Source of the DNA: Undaria pinnatifida
Lineage: Eukaryota; Sar; Phaeophyceae; Laminariales; Alariaceae
Reading direction: 5' to 3'
Assembly: GCA_012845835.1 (NCBI GenBank)
Contig: JABAKD010000025.1
Coordinates: forward strand, 17,235,976 to 17,299,975
DNA: 64,000 nucleotides
Part shown: positions 43,524 through 58,500 of the stretch, in pieces
Layout: each line of letters opens with the position of its first letter
Numbering within the stretch: position 1 is the first letter of the stretch
Translations under genes and position numbers: made by a program
Notes under the pieces: model-generated
The model's database searches: none
Told to the model about the DNA's origin: nothing
Seen by the model: only the letters and a program-made list of their open reading frames with translations

Positions 43524-46500
43524 GTATAATAATATGATGTTAAATCACCATATCGTAAAATATCATATCGTATCACATCGCATCATATCATATCATATCA
43601 TATCATAGCATATCTCATCGTATCATTTGTTTTTATTTTTCTTCCGTGCAAGTGGTCTGGTGTTCTGGCTCGCTTAAGTTGCCCCGTCGCGTTCATTTTG
43701 TTTGGCAATCCATGGCCACATCACTTATCTGTCTCTGCTTTGCACTGTGTGACCACTGAGTGAGCTCGTCTCTCTAATAATAGGAGGCGTCGGCACCGAC
43801 ACTGCTTGTGCTGGATGTTGATGAGTGGAAACAATAATATCAGTTTAATGTGAAGAACATACACGTATCACATTGGATGAGAAAGAAAGCCATGTCAGGG
43901 ACCTCTTTGAATAGATACGACATTATGATTGATACCCGGTACCATGATCTGCAGCAGTAACACCGCACAATGTAGTATCATATAATACCATGGGATGTGA
44001 TGACATATCATATCGTATCATCCATGACTACGACTACGCCTACCCGTGGGACCACCCTACAACCAGGTAAAACGACGACAATGGATTACCGGGTTGTAAA
44101 AACAACTCACGATTGACACTTGCTCTCTATGTAGACGCATGTATATTGGGTTCATTTCACACGTCGGAGAGGCAATGGATGTCTAATTATCTGCTTAACC
44201 TAGCTTAAGTACATGGTACAGATCAAAATAAGTATCATGCGTATCCTACAGGTGACCATGTGAAAACGCGTGCAGATCACAGATCGTACCGGACCAGTGG
44301 GCAATGTGAGTACAAACCCGCGCACACGCATGATAACATTACCAAACCTGCAGATGACTACTGCGGACACATGTACAGATGATGCAGATCTGAGAGTGAT
44401 CTGTATAAGATGTACAGTATCATACAGTAATCTGATATATCCTACGTGTGGTAGCGTTTGATAACATGTCATAGCATTTGATAACATTTTCCCTTAATTT
44501 ATCAAAAGGTCATGGAGTTCAAGGCCAGCAATGGCGACCTCGAGGAGCGCGTTGCTAAGCTTGTGGCTTCCAATGAAAAGCTTGCTGATGACGAGGGCCG
44601 GTGGTACTCGCTGGCTAGAGAGCTTGAGAATCAGATGGATGTCATCAAAAAGGTGAACGCTACGGTAGGGCTGGGAATTGGCTGACTCTATATACTAACA
44701 GTAACTAGTAGTAGCTAATAGTAACTACTGTAATAGTAAGTTCGCCGACTAGCTTTTGGTGGGCTACCGTACTGTAGATGTTGCAGTCGTAATACAACTA
44801 TTAGTAGTTGCAAGAGGTTGTGGAGGTTGTAAGTTCCAACAAAAGTCTTGCCGAAGACAAGGGTCGATAGTACTCACTGGCTAGGGAGCTCGACAACCAG
44901 ATGGATGTCATCAACAAGGTAAAAAATAACCTGCTATATTAGTATTCCACGTTTAACACCTCGTACGTACTCCTGTTGTTATATACTGGTATTAATAGTA
45001 TGATATTTGTGTAGAGAGCTTTCCGTATAGGGTGTAGCTGTGCGAGGTGGTGGGGTGACGTCCGCTATTGAAACATATTGAAAGTGCCGTTGAGTGGTGT
45101 AGAAGCAGAGTCCTTAAGGCTAGGGACGTTTTTGACGTACGTATATGGAGTTAGGGTTGCAGTAAGCGTTACGTCTATTAATAGAGCCAGCGTGGCCGCT
45201 TGGGTCATTGTATACCGCACGCTATCAGGCATTAGTTGCGGGCGCTTCCATTTCTTGAAAAATATCCAGTTTATTTCCAGCGGCTGAACTTTTAGAGTGA
45301 GATACATCAGTTCCCTCCTCCCTCCCTCCCGTCCTTCCCTCCCTCCCGTCCTTCCTTCGCTTTTACGCTGCTGGCACGGCATGGTGGCGTTGATTGTATC
45401 AACGCTAATGATGCTGTTTTATAGGGTGAGACATACACCCTTTTCCAAGACAAGGTCGATGAAGCAGAGGCCAGACTCGAGGTGGCAACGGATTCCAGTA
45501 ACATCTCGAAGAGAAGGTGATACTTGCTCTACGGTACCTGGTACTCGGTAGTACGTAGTCGGTAGTCTGAAATCGGAACCGGTACTCGGTGGTGAGTAAT
45601 CGGTAGTGGGTAATCGGTCACGGGTTTAGCAAGCTCGATTTCACGTTAGCTTCGCCTAGCTTGACGATGATTTGACTTTTGACATGACCTGACGTGGACT
45701 TGAACTGACTTAACGTTCGCTAAGCTTGACTTGACGTTGGTGTTGACTTTGACTTAGCTCGAATTTAATGGAGTCCACTCAACTTAACCTTGCAAGACCT
45801 GACTCGACCTGTCTGGATTTGACTTAACCCTTGTAGAACTCCACCCCCTTTTTTGGCGACAACTACTTGGACGTAAAGGGGAGTAGATTTTGCAGTGTGG
45901 CAGAAAGGATACGTCTGACTTGATTCGTCCTGACTTGATTTGTCCTGACTTGACTTGCTCTGCCAACCGCTTCAGGCTCAACGAGGTTTATAGCGTGGTG
46001 GACAAGGACTTCAAGGATGGAGGTGTTGGCAATGGTGACGGAGACAACGAAGACGTGGACGAGCACCATCAGCACGCCACCGTTCTTAGGCAGTTGCAAC
46101 ACCTCAAGTCGTCAGTCACGGTAAGAGTGTACAAGACAGCAAGACGGCCGCACTGAGTTCGTTTTTCGGGTTTTAGTTTTATCCTTATGTTGCTTCTGCA
46201 CGAGAGTGGGAAATGGCGTCGCCTCTCTCCTCCCCCCTGTCCCGTATCCCCCCTCGCCCCTCTCTCCTCTCCTTGGCCCCCTCCCTCCTTTATCTCCTGT
46301 AATTTCTTCCACCTCGTCTTTTCTCTCATTCTCTATGTCGCCTCTTTTCTCTTGTCTCCTTTCTTTCGTCCCCTTTCCGTCATATCTCTTTTTTCTCTCT
46401 GGCTGGGGGCGCAGGAAGCGGAGGTCGCCCTTGCCTCTTCTCGGGATGCAGTCACCAAAGCCGAGCTAGCTCGACAGCATGCAGAGGACGAGGTCACAAC

Positions 46501-49500
46501 CCTAAGAGACCAACTTCAAAACCACCTCAACACAATGCGTGAAGATTCTCTAGCACGAGACGCCGCCGCCAACTTAGAACTCGGCGAACTCCGAGAAGCG
46601 TCTGCCAACCAAACCGTTGCCTTACAGCAAGCTCTGGAAGAAGGGTCTCGCTTAAAGGACGCGTGCACCGCAGCAGAAGCCGCGGTTACTGAAAAAGAAG
46701 CGGCCAGATGCAAGGCAGTAGAGGACTTGAGCCTAGCAGAAGAAAGACTCGCGAATGCGCTGAAGGACCTGAAGCTGGCGCAGGAGGAAGCGTCTAGCTT
46801 ACAGGCAGGCCTTGCAGAAGCTCGCGCTTTGTGTGAGACCTCACAGGAGGAGGGGAGGCGCGAAGCACAAGCTAGGCTGGACGCTGAGAGCAGTGCCCGA
46901 CAGCACTCAGAGCGATCGGTGGAGCTAGAGAGGTTGCTCGCGGAAACGCAGACACGCTCCTGTGAGGTGGAGAGCGAGCTCGGGAAGTCGCGGGAGCAAG
47001 TGGAGGGGCTAGCGCAGGACCTTGGAATGTCGCGCGAGGAAGTGGAAGGGCTAGCGCAGCAAGTGGAGGGGTATCGCGAAGAGGTTGCAGCGGCGGCCGC
47101 GAAGCTGGGAGAGGTTGAGGAGAGTGCAGCACGGCAGGAGGCTACCCTACGGGCCTCGTTGGATAGGGGAGCTGAGCTTGAAGATGCGTTGGGGGCCGCA
47201 CGTTCTCAACTGGAAGGTGAGCACACTCCCGCGGACAGAAGACGTGGGCTACGACATTATGCTCGGCAAACGTGATGAAACTGCCTTGTCTGATCCTCCG
47301 ATTGCTTGATCCTCCACCGTACCGTGGCATTTTACTGCCGAGTATACCAATCCTTACCATCTGTCGCCGATGAACATGGCGGCACTGCGGAATTAACTTT
47401 GTATATTACTACTCAAGCTCACTGAACTAACCGAAGTGTGTTTAACTGCTGCGTGTGCGATGCACGGCGATGAATGGTACCGTGGTGTCTATATGCAGAG
47501 CGAACTATGGCTGTTAAAGAGGCACAGGACGAGATAGACCGAGTTTCCCAGACTGCTCTCGCAGCATCCGACCAAGTGATGGAGCTACAGCAGCAGCTGG
47601 AATCTTCGGCAGTGGCTCTAGCCGGGATGGAAGACTTGTCCGGTCAGGCGCACGAGCTACGCCAGGAACTAGCTCGGGCTAAATCGGAGGCATCCGCTGA
47701 AGTTCAAGGGTTGCGAGCGGAGCTGGATCGAACTAAAGCGGAGGAGGAAACCGCTAGACAGAGGTACGCTGCGCAAAATGAAGAGTTGCGCGAGGAATTG
47801 GGCCAGGCTAACGCGAAGGCATCCGCTGGGGAGCAATATGCTACCCAGGTTGAGGAGTTGCGGGGGGAGCTGGTGGAGATGGCGAATACAACCGCGTCTG
47901 CTGCACGAGAGGCTGCCGCGGAAACGGTGGAGTTACGCCGGGAGCTGGAGATGGCTGTGTCAGCCAAACAGGAGAGTGCCGCGGAGGCGGTAGCACTGCG
48001 AGAGGAACTGCAGCAGGCGAACGCAGCTGCAGCCGCATTCGCCGCCCAAGAAAGTGCCTTGGAACTGGAAGAGCTCCGCGAGGAGCTGGAGATGGCTAAC
48101 ACAGCCGCGGCTGCTGCTCAAGAGTATGCCGAGGAGGCACGAGAGCTGCGCCAGGATTTGGTTAAAGCTCAGACGGATGGTCGAGAGAACGCCGCCAGAG
48201 GGGACAAGTTGCGTGAGGAATTGGAACAGGCCGAATCAGCAGCGGCTTCTGCTGGACAAGACGCCCAACACTGGAATGAGGCGTGCCTAGCGGCTGAAGC
48301 GTCTGCTGCTAGGGCTGACAAGGCGAGGTTAGACGCTGAGGCGATGCTGGATGCGCTCCGGCAGAGCCTGGCAGGGAAGGAAGCGGACATGGAGGAGATC
48401 GGTATGCGAGCCGCACAAACCGATGGCACTCTTGTCGCGGCAGAGGACGCGGCGAGTACTGCCATGCAAGCACTCGCAGAGGTACGGGAGGATGTCCTCA
48501 AGGCGGAAGCGAGGTCTACTGCGTCAGAGCAAGCTCGGGAGCAGTCCGAGTTGGAGGTTTGTAGGTTGTCGCAGGCGGTGGCTGAGTTGGAAGCGCGGCT
48601 GGAGGAGGCGACGGCATATGCGAAGGAGATGGAAGGGCGTAGCGAGGAGCAGCGCGGGGGCTTGCTAAGTTCGAACAGGAGGGAGGGGGAGCTGGAGAGG
48701 AGCCTCTTGGCTACGCGTACTGAGCTTGACGGTAAGCACTGGTGTTATATTCACTATGCTAACGATTTTTTCGGCTTATAGAGTATGTTTGGGCTTATTT
48801 TTGGGCATAATGGGTCTAGTTGGGAGGAATCATGGTCGCACGAACGAGACGGAGCGAGAGCTCAAAGTCAGTCTCTTGGCTACGCGTGCGGAACTTGATG
48901 GTAAGCGCTAATTGTACAGTCTACCAGGTACCCATTCTGCGGGCGTACCAGCCAGATACCTCATATCAGTACTTGCTGCCTCGCGTACGTGTGACGTTTT
49001 ATCTTGCGTGTGACGTTTTGTGTGTGGCTTTCGTTGTGTATCGCTTGCCTTGGCGTTGTTATCTTTGTCGTGTTGGTCACATCGTTGACGTTTAATGTGC
49101 CCGGGCAGAGTGGCTTTCCTGGTGTATGGCTTGCCTTCACGTTTTTTGTTTCGCTGTTGACGTTGTTTGGTCTACCCTGCCTTGGTTCTTACCAGGTATG
49201 TTACTGAGATTATGTATACCCTGACTTGGCTTGGCGTTCGTGCTTACGTTATTTTGTTTCGTTGTTGACGTTGTTGGCGTTGTTCGTATACCCTGGCTCG
49301 GCTTGACGTTGTTACTTTGTCGTGTTGTTGCGTTGTTGACGTAGTTTGTGTTTGGTCTCCCTTTTGTGTCGCTTGCCTTGACCGTGTTACCTTGTCGACG
49401 TCATTTTCTTTTACGTCGTTGACCTTGTTTCTTTACCCGGGCAGAGAGGACGGCGGAACTTGCGACGGTCACCTTGGAGGCAGCAGCAGCAGCGGCGGCG

Positions 49501-52500
49501 TCGGCAGGTCGAGAGCAGCACAACGCTTCTAACGATGGCAGCAAATGGACTAGTGCGTCTAACCCGGTAGCCCCTGCACCCACCCCTGCCGGCGCCTCCG
49601 TGAGCAGCGCTGAGGCTGAACAGTTGCAGGCACACGTAAGCCACTGGTTTAGGTCGAGGTAACCCTGCCTGACTTTAGTGCCTTTGGTGGCCTTGACTGT
49701 CGTTGGTGTGTGGAAGGCTAACCGTAACCTACTGGCGTTTTTTACCAGATACCTTAATACCGTAGTAATGTATCGCACCATACTATTTAAAATGTACGAT
49801 AGTAAAACTGTCTCTCGAACTCGTGCAGCAACTGAAATATCAATTAAAATTAGAAGCTCGGGTTCGCTCGCAATCGTAAAACATTGATGGTACCAGTCAA
49901 TCGAAATTTGAGCCGAGCCCAACGTTGGTGGTGGCTTCCCCCCTCCCCCCCCTCCTCCCGTCCCCTCCACTCTGTTAGTACAATCAGTAAGTACGGCCAT
50001 TTGATACCAGGGTATGCTTCACGTATTTATGTCTCTACCTGTACCTGGTGTGTGATTATTTGTTTGTTTGGCAGGCGGAAGCCATGGAGCTTGAGCTTCG
50101 GTACACTTTAGAATCTTTCGAAGGGCAACTCAGCGCCATGGCAAGGGAGAAGGTGGCCATCCAGAAGCAGGCCAAGGAGCTTACTGGACAGTGCCACACG
50201 CTCCGAAGACAGGTAACACGCCGCGCCTGACTTAGTAGCATAGGTAACCATCATGTTAGGAAGGATAATCGAGGGTGGTCAGTGGCAATGGTAATCGGTT
50301 ATCTAGAAGCAGGTGAACGAGCTCACGGGACAGTCCCACACATTACCGACAGACAGTTACGGACGCACAGTAAATGGTATACGAGGTAGCAATGATGATA
50401 ATTCAGTGAGTAGCAAGGGTCGCCATGAGCAGCATCATCGGTAGGAAGGATCATCAGCAGCAAGAGTAATCAGTCGCAAGGGTTAGCATCATCGGTAGCA
50501 AGGATGATCGGTTCTCCAAAACTATATGTCTTGGAGCTCACCGGACAATGCATCACACTCCGGAGACTGGTACGACGCTACACAAATAATTGTCGTGACC
50601 ATGATCAGTAGCGAAATGGTCATGATTGTGATCAGTAGAAAGGGCCATCACGATCAATAGCAAAACGGTCGTCATGGTTATAATGATTTGCATGATTAGC
50701 AAGGATCATCACGATCTGTGGCAAGGGTGATCAGTAAACGCTCTACATGCCCTGGCAGCTTCGGCTTATTTTTTGGTGACGTGACCCCTTTCTGTCCTTT
50801 CTATCTGTCTGTTATATTCTCTTGTCGCCACGGCTAACGATGTACCTAATGACGTACCTAATGGTGTATCTAATGACGTACCTAATGTACCAAAAACATA
50901 CCTGGTAATGAAGACAACGGCGGTACGAATTATTTGATGAGTAGCGAGGATGATCGGTAGCAAAGGTGATAGGAGGTTGATCGTTGGCAAGGGCCATCAG
51001 TACCCTTGAACCATCAGGTCCATGCAGCGCAGCACGCATGTTTATACGTACCAGGCATGCAGTTTACAGCGTCACACGAAGAAAAACATATTTCCTGTGG
51101 CACTCTGGCTGGGTTTGCAGAAACGTTAAGAAGATACTACTGTAGATCTACAGTAATAGGAATGTACTGGCACTGCTCAATCTTTGTAACTGTCGTCAGG
51201 CTTGCGCGTTGAAGGGACGCAGGAAATACCCAACCCAACCCAACCCAACCCAACCCAACAAAATTGCTGTGAGGTCGCGCCTCATGGCCATCAATTACTG
51301 CTAGCTTTTCTCTTTAGGACATTCAGCTCGTCGGGTGGGACATGAAAAATGTACTACTGTTTAGCACGCGAGGCTGGAAAAGGGCGCCCCTAGTTTTTTA
51401 CGCCATCAGAAGTTTGAATTTCGTTCGCAAGTAATTAAACTACCGGGTACTGTTTTTCATTACTGCTGTATTGACTTAAACGACGCAAGCTTTCTCCGGT
51501 ATCCTTCGTGCTAACTGTGCCGGCGCACTTTCTGCGTGAATCTGTCCCGGCTCTGCGTTTTATCGGTGAGAATGCTTTACCAGACGCTAAACCTATGCTA
51601 CGCTATACCAGGTACCTGCTGTTTATTTTTACCGGGGTGCTTACAATATTATACTGGTATTGTGTTATACTCGTTTTCTAGGGTGTTGTATGTTGATGTA
51701 TTGACCTTCGGACATGTAAGTCCATACAGTTCGTTACGGTCGTGTTTTGTGGTTCGCTGTTTGCACTGTACGTACTCTACCGCTGCCGTTCGTTTAGGCT
51801 CCCCACTACACGTACCAATTGTTTGTGGTTACGGTCGTTTTCTGTGGTGCATTGTACTGCGGCTCTTGGGTTAGATTTCCCGCTTGAAGGCGACAGCAAA
51901 GGAGAGCGAGGCGCAAGTAGAGTACACATGGACACTCATGACAAACTACAGTAATAAAGTTGACGATGGTTACGGTTGTTTTCTGTGGTGCTGTGGTGCA
52001 CTATTTGACGGCAACACTGTACTGTACCCCTGGTGTTGGTTTACAGTTCCCACTCGTTGTTTGCTGTGCACTGCTGTGCGTATCGATGTTGGTTTAGGCT
52101 TCGCACTACAAGAAGGCAGCAAAGGAGAGCGAGGCGCAAGTGGAGCAAGTGAGTGAATTCTATTGATTGCTGCATTTTGAAGGTGATCGGGTTGTAGTTG
52201 ATAGCTCGGCTGATAATAGCATTAGCCGATGTTAAGGACACTGCGGACGATAGCTATCCAGCCGTCTATTTCGTGTGTCGCACACGTCATGAACAAGAGA
52301 TGCAGCATCATGTCGAGCACGACCATCAGCCCGTGACCATGCGTGTTAACATGACCATGAATGACGAGAGCGGTTCCTAGTCGACTAGAAAGATAGACAT
52401 CGAGGACATGGCGGACGATAGCAATCCAGCGATTATTTTCTTGTGTCGAAGAAGTGATGAACAAGTCATGCAGAGTCATCTCGACCATCACAACGACGAA

Positions 52501-55500
52501 AGAGGTGCCCAAACCTTGTTTACAGGCCGTGTGCGTCTCTGGTGTTTGCTGTGCTCCTAGTTTACTCGCTGCCATGTGCCGCGTGTGCTCATGCATGGTA
52601 TGATGCGCGTGTTGTAGCATACTTTGGAGTTGCAGCACCTATACTCGCTGGTTTGCATTGACCGCGCTTGTTGGTGGTGCGCACTAATGGTCTAGTATCA
52701 ATCGCGTGTTGTAACTGTGCCAGATGTTGGAGTTGCAGCAACAGCTGTGCAATGCGGAGAGTGCCGGTGAGAGCCTTCGCGTGGCCAACAGTGACCTCGC
52801 CTCCAGATTGGATGCGCTGCAGGCCAACAGCGTTGATGCTACCTTGTGGCGCAAGTCTGAGGTACGGTTTGTTTGTTAGCAGTTTGTTAGCAGTTAGCAG
52901 CAGACTACCGCCGATAAGTCCATTTGCACTTTTTGTTTGAAGCAGCACCACCAGCAGAAGTTGTGCCAAAGGCCAGTATCGTCAATGCTACCATGTGACA
53001 CAAGTCTGAGGTACTGTGAGGTACTCTTAACGCTGTTAACCGGTTAGCGATACCACCAATAATTCAATTCGCTAGGGCTGAGAGTTGACTGGCAGTTATC
53101 CTGAAGTCTTGGACTAGTACTATTTATTAATTGGCTATTAATAGATAGCATGTATTTTTCTCTCTCGTTTTATGGTCTGGCTTGTTTTGTTGTGTTCTCG
53201 TACCCGGTACGCTAGCGTTTCATCTGCTTTTCCTTGATGAATTGCGACTGTTTGGTTTACTCTGTCTCACAGTCTGTGACCACATAATTTGTATCGCTCT
53301 CGGATGAAGAATCAGCACAAACACTGGGTGTGTTGATGTTGGGTAGAAAGAACGGTTTAATGTGAAGACAGGTATGTAGACTATTACAGTTACGCCGTTA
53401 GAAATAAAAGTACGAAGTCAATTATCACATTCGCACATTACTAAATGGGTTTATACTTCGAAGTACACGCTTGACCGCGATGCCATTTTTTTTTGTGTGT
53501 AAGGTACCAAATTCGATCTGCCAAAAACGCTTTACCCTAACATGTCCATTTTTTTAATGGAATTCATTTATAAGACGACGGATAAGAAGAACGTGTACGC
53601 GACTTCTGTGTATCGAGTGCATATTCGCGTATATGTGCGCTTTGATGTATGCACGTCCGTGTTGTTTGTTTGTTTTCGTTTCTGTGCGTACCGGGTGAAG
53701 TGGTGAAGCTACGCCGGCCAGACGTGGACGAGACAGCCTGGAGATCACTGCCACCACCTCACAGATTTTTTCTCAAAAATACTTCAGAAATAAAGTAACA
53801 ATCCACACATGTGTTGTATATGTTTCTGTTTTTGTGAGTTGTGTGTATACTGGTATGTGCGCTTACTCAAAGACTCAAAAGTGTGTAACTGTGTGTTTGT
53901 GTGTTTCTGCGTGTTTTTCTGCGTACGATGTACAGGATGAAGTCGTGCAGCTGCGCGCCCGCCTATCGGAAGCGGACGAGAAACACGTCGAGGTTACTGC
54001 CGCCACCTCACAAAAGTTAGCTGCTTCGGCTGAAGCAGTCAGCTCCATGCGAGCCCACGTCAGCGACTTGGAAGTTCGGTTGGAAGAAGCCGAGACTGAC
54101 CTATCTGCCATGAGGGAGGAAGCAGCTTCTACAGCAGCAGAATTGGCGGTGGCTGTTAACAGGGCGCGCGACGGCCTGCATGCGATTGCTAGGGTGTCCG
54201 AGCTGGAGGCGGTTGCTGCCGCTTTGGAGTCCGACAAGAAGCATTTGGAGGAATCTCTCGCAGCTGCCACTAGGCGAGGAGACGAGGCGGGAGGCAAGGT
54301 GGAGGCTGACAAGAAACAGTTGAGGCAGTCTCTCGAAGCGGCGACTAAGCAAGCTGATGGAGCAAGAGAAAGGGTGCCCGAGCTCGAGGCTATCGTTGTC
54401 GCTTTGGAGTCCGAGAAGAGCGAGCTTAGGGATTCTCTCGAAGCGGCGACTCGTCAAGTTTATGAGGCTGGGGGCAGGGTGGAGGATATGGAGGGGGAGA
54501 AGAAGCAGTTGAAGGAGTCTCTTGCTGTGGCGACTAGGCAAGCTGAGGAGGCTGGCCGCAAGGTGGAGGAGGTGGAGGAGGCGCTTCGGGTGGTGAGGGA
54601 CGGGAGAGCGGAGATGCTGGAGTCCGTACAACGAGCGGATGACTCGCGGGCGACGCTTGCTGCTCGCTTGGAGGACATCGCTTCCTTGGTCGGGTGAGAG
54701 ACGCAGTACACCTTACCACTTAGTGGGCATAGTCCATTAATTGGTCGACTACTGATAGTTCGGGATGATACATTGGTCACATTAGGTGGTGAGGTACCCT
54801 CGAGACACAACGCATGCACTCAGATTTGTCACGGACGCATAAGCCTCTAGACTGTCTTGCCTACGAGAAACATGTATAACTGCCGCTAGGATTTCGCTCA
54901 GCAAGCAGTTTGTAAGTATGATGACCTTTTGTGCGTTTTTGTCGGTCGGCGTCGGCCAATCTATAATAATAAAATCCGGCTTGAGCGTTCAAAGAAAGGT
55001 GTCCCTAGTTTTTGGCGCCACGTAAATCGCTCGTTGCCAAAGTCACCGTCAAGTAGGAGTATCAAGTAAGTTAAAAGGTACTTGGTAGAACATAAAACAT
55101 GACCTTGGTGCAACATAAAAGCATAACAGGAACTCGCTTAACATTTGATACGGTTCCGTACCAGGTTCGATGGCCAGGAGGAAGCGGCAGTATCCTTCGT
55201 GAACATCGGCGATGAGATCACACATCTTAAGAGCCGCGTATCGACCGCGGAGCGGTCGCTTGAGCGCACGGCACAGGCTCTGGAACAGGTTGCTGCAGAG
55301 GCAAGTGTTTTTCAAGCGCTTTTAAAGTGCTTTTAAAGTGCTTTATAAGTAGTTTCTAAGGGTGTTGAGGTTTTGGGGACACACTACTAAGAATTAGTGT
55401 GCAATAGTTATGGCAGTAGTAAAATAGTTAGGACAACAGCCAATCGCTCGCAGATGGTGGGAGCGGGGGTGAGCTTATAATAGACTCTTTGGCGCTCCCC

Positions 55501-58500
55501 TTAGTTTTGTGCTTGTTTGGTGTTGATATCTCGTATGCCGCACATAACCTGGAAGAGATTGCTGCAGACGTAAGTGCTGTTGTAATTTTGTTTGTTTGCC
55601 ACTACCCACTGCAAGAATGAGCCCACACTGTTCTGACCCAAGCACGGTACCAGGTACTGTAATTGCCCCCAATAACATGGGTGCAGATAAGATGGCAGGG
55701 AACGGGCAGCTGACAGTAGACAACTCCGTTGGCACGGCCGCAGACAGCTGACAACCGGCAATAGACAAGGCCTTTGGCTTGCCCCGCGACGTGTTGGAGC
55801 AGTCATCACCGCACCCGTCTTTGAGTGGTGTTGATGGTGTTGATACCTTGCACTGCTTTGCGGTGAACTTTCTGTCATGGCTGTCTTGCAAACGGCGAAA
55901 TGGCCTTTCGAAAGTCTCAGCATTGACATTAGCAACACTCTGTACAAGTCGTAGGTGTCGTTCAGTTTGACATGTGAAGACAACTGAAGGCAGATATTGC
56001 ATGCAAGATGCCATGGTAGTGGCCGTTCTCTTGTTTTGATCGGCGCCATGTTCGTTTTTGGTATGGTTAATTCTCCGCCGTCAGGAGGAGGCGCAGCAGC
56101 ATTAGCTGCAACGTTCACAGCATCCGTGGCAGCGTCAGCAGCATTATTAATAGTATTTATTCATATATATACTTTGTGGTGCTTTATAGGTGTTGGTTCA
56201 GTTTGACATCTGAAATCAGTTCAAGGCAGCTGTTGCATGCAATAAGCAATGTTGATGATGGTCCTCTTGTTTTGGTCGAAGCGTGCAACGGCGATATCCG
56301 TTTGCATTAGATTAGCTCCATTACACACTGACTTATGGCAGCTGTTGCACAAGCATGCAATGGTCATCACTGTTCTCTTACATTAGATAGGCTCCATACT
56401 TAATGAAGGCAGCTGTTGTATGCACTATGCAATGTACGCCGTACCAGGTATGCAGTATGCAATATGCAATGGTAGTTGCCGTTCTCTTGTTTTGATATGT
56501 CCAATGCCCCGATGCACGCTTTGATACGTTATAGCAGGGTTTGGTGGAGCTTGAATCGGGTGTGCCGGGCTCGGTCTTGAACGGTGTAAGGCTCTTGTTT
56601 TTTTTATGGTTTGATTATTCATTTGCGGGTAATGATCGTCCCCTTGTTTTGATAGGCCCCATACGTTTTCGGACGTTTTGTTTTACTTGTTTGGCTCGAT
56701 TGGCAGGGTTCGATAGAGCTTGAATCGGGTTCGAGCTGGATCGTGAACGGTGTCAAGACTCTTGGCCGTCGCCTTCAACAGGCAGAAGCAATCCTCTCCC
56801 AAAGGTGACCTTGCCTTTTCGACCTCGTGCAGCACGTACTACTGGAACCTGTTTTTGCTCGCGACAATGTAGTCGGTGTTATCGCCCATCTCGCCTCGAA
56901 CGGTTGACACACCTGACACGGCTGACGTCACTGGCATGCCTACCATGACTGGTATGCCCGACATGACTTGTATGCCTCAAGTTGCCTCAAGTTACCTGAA
57001 CTTTGCGCCGACCATCAGTGCACACAAGATACTAAATGATAGATGCTAGATGGTTTTATTAATACTTGTTGACGACAGTTTCAAATACCCTGCTGCGTGA
57101 TGCTGGCGGCAGCTACGCTATATTTTTTCGAGTATGAATAACGCGTCCTATTGACCCCCCACCTTCTCCCGTCCGTACTCGTTCACTGATATGACCCATA
57201 CACCTCACGTGACTCACCTATACTTTCTGACGTGACTTGACATGATTTGACCTGACCTGCACGACCGGCATCACACGATTCGTATGACACGATGACGGCG
57301 TATGTGTTGGGGTGCGGTGATGCGGGATGCAGGTCGGACGCTATTTACGATGGTGCTGTCAAGGCTCTGGAGGATTTGTCGGTGGTGCTGGAATGCGATG
57401 GAGACAGGGTGGTGCACAAGGTCAGCCCTACTGGCCGATGCGCACAATAATCCCCATAGCAAGACTCGACGACACACCGCCTACGCGAAACATGAACCAT
57501 TTTGGCTTTTGTTGCGGACTTCAGTCGTGATTGTGTTAATGTATTGATGCGTTAAGATGCGTCATAAATCCTTTGGCCACCGCAGCAAATACCCTACGTT
57601 AATTGCACGTAACATGTCATTTACACTAAAAAATGCGCATGCAGTTCTCTAGTTTTCTACAGGACGTGGACCTTACGGATGCACCCTAACGGAACACGTT
57701 TTGGTAGTTTGATTGGCACAGGCAGCGTCAACAGGACAACAACACAACACGTGCAACACAATCGTACAACACATGTAATATACGAGTCGACTGTTGCTTT
57801 TACCGTGGCTTTCAAGGTGTACAACCTGAAGAAGCTATCCTGCAATATGCGAACTTCGGAACGCTCACCTCAAGGAGATCCACCAGCTTCAGGAAACATA
57901 CGCGGCATACAACCATACAACTCATACAAAACGGACAAAGAATCTAAATCATGCCAAACATATATACAGAGCATGCAACTCATACACATCATACACATCT
58001 TAAGCATCACACATACAAAGCGTAAACATATTACAGACGATGCGAACTATACAAATAATACGAATAATGAAAATATTATGAAACATCTTGTTTCGATAGG
58101 CGAATGAGCTGAAAAACTGTCCCATGAAATGTGCGAACCACGAGACGTTTACTTGATGGGGATCTAAAGGAGATCCGCCAGGTTAAGGAAACATACGAAT
58201 GCATACGACTCGTACAAGGCATACAAATCGTACGAGTCATACAAAACACATGTTACCCACCAGGTACACCAAGCATAGAACTCATGCTACGCTTAAAAAC
58301 CATACGTACAAAGCATGCAGAACATATAAATGGTACGAATCATACAACTCATTACAAACATTCGCATCGTACGAAACGTGCTTCGACAGGTACACGAGCT
58401 GAAGAAGCTGTCGCATGAGATGTTCGAACTGCGCGACGTTCACCTCAAGGAGATCCGCCAGCTTAGGGAAGAGGCTTTGACTAGGACATCCTCCAATGCA

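Noticed and set aside
46516-48501. Several long minus-strand Ser/Ala-rich frames
   Set aside because: Antisense shadows of the coiled-coil exons.
57679-58418. Coding frames between exons 15 and 16
   Set aside because: They coincide with the decayed exon copies and AT-rich intron repeats (CATACAA-type) and lack consistent splice sites.
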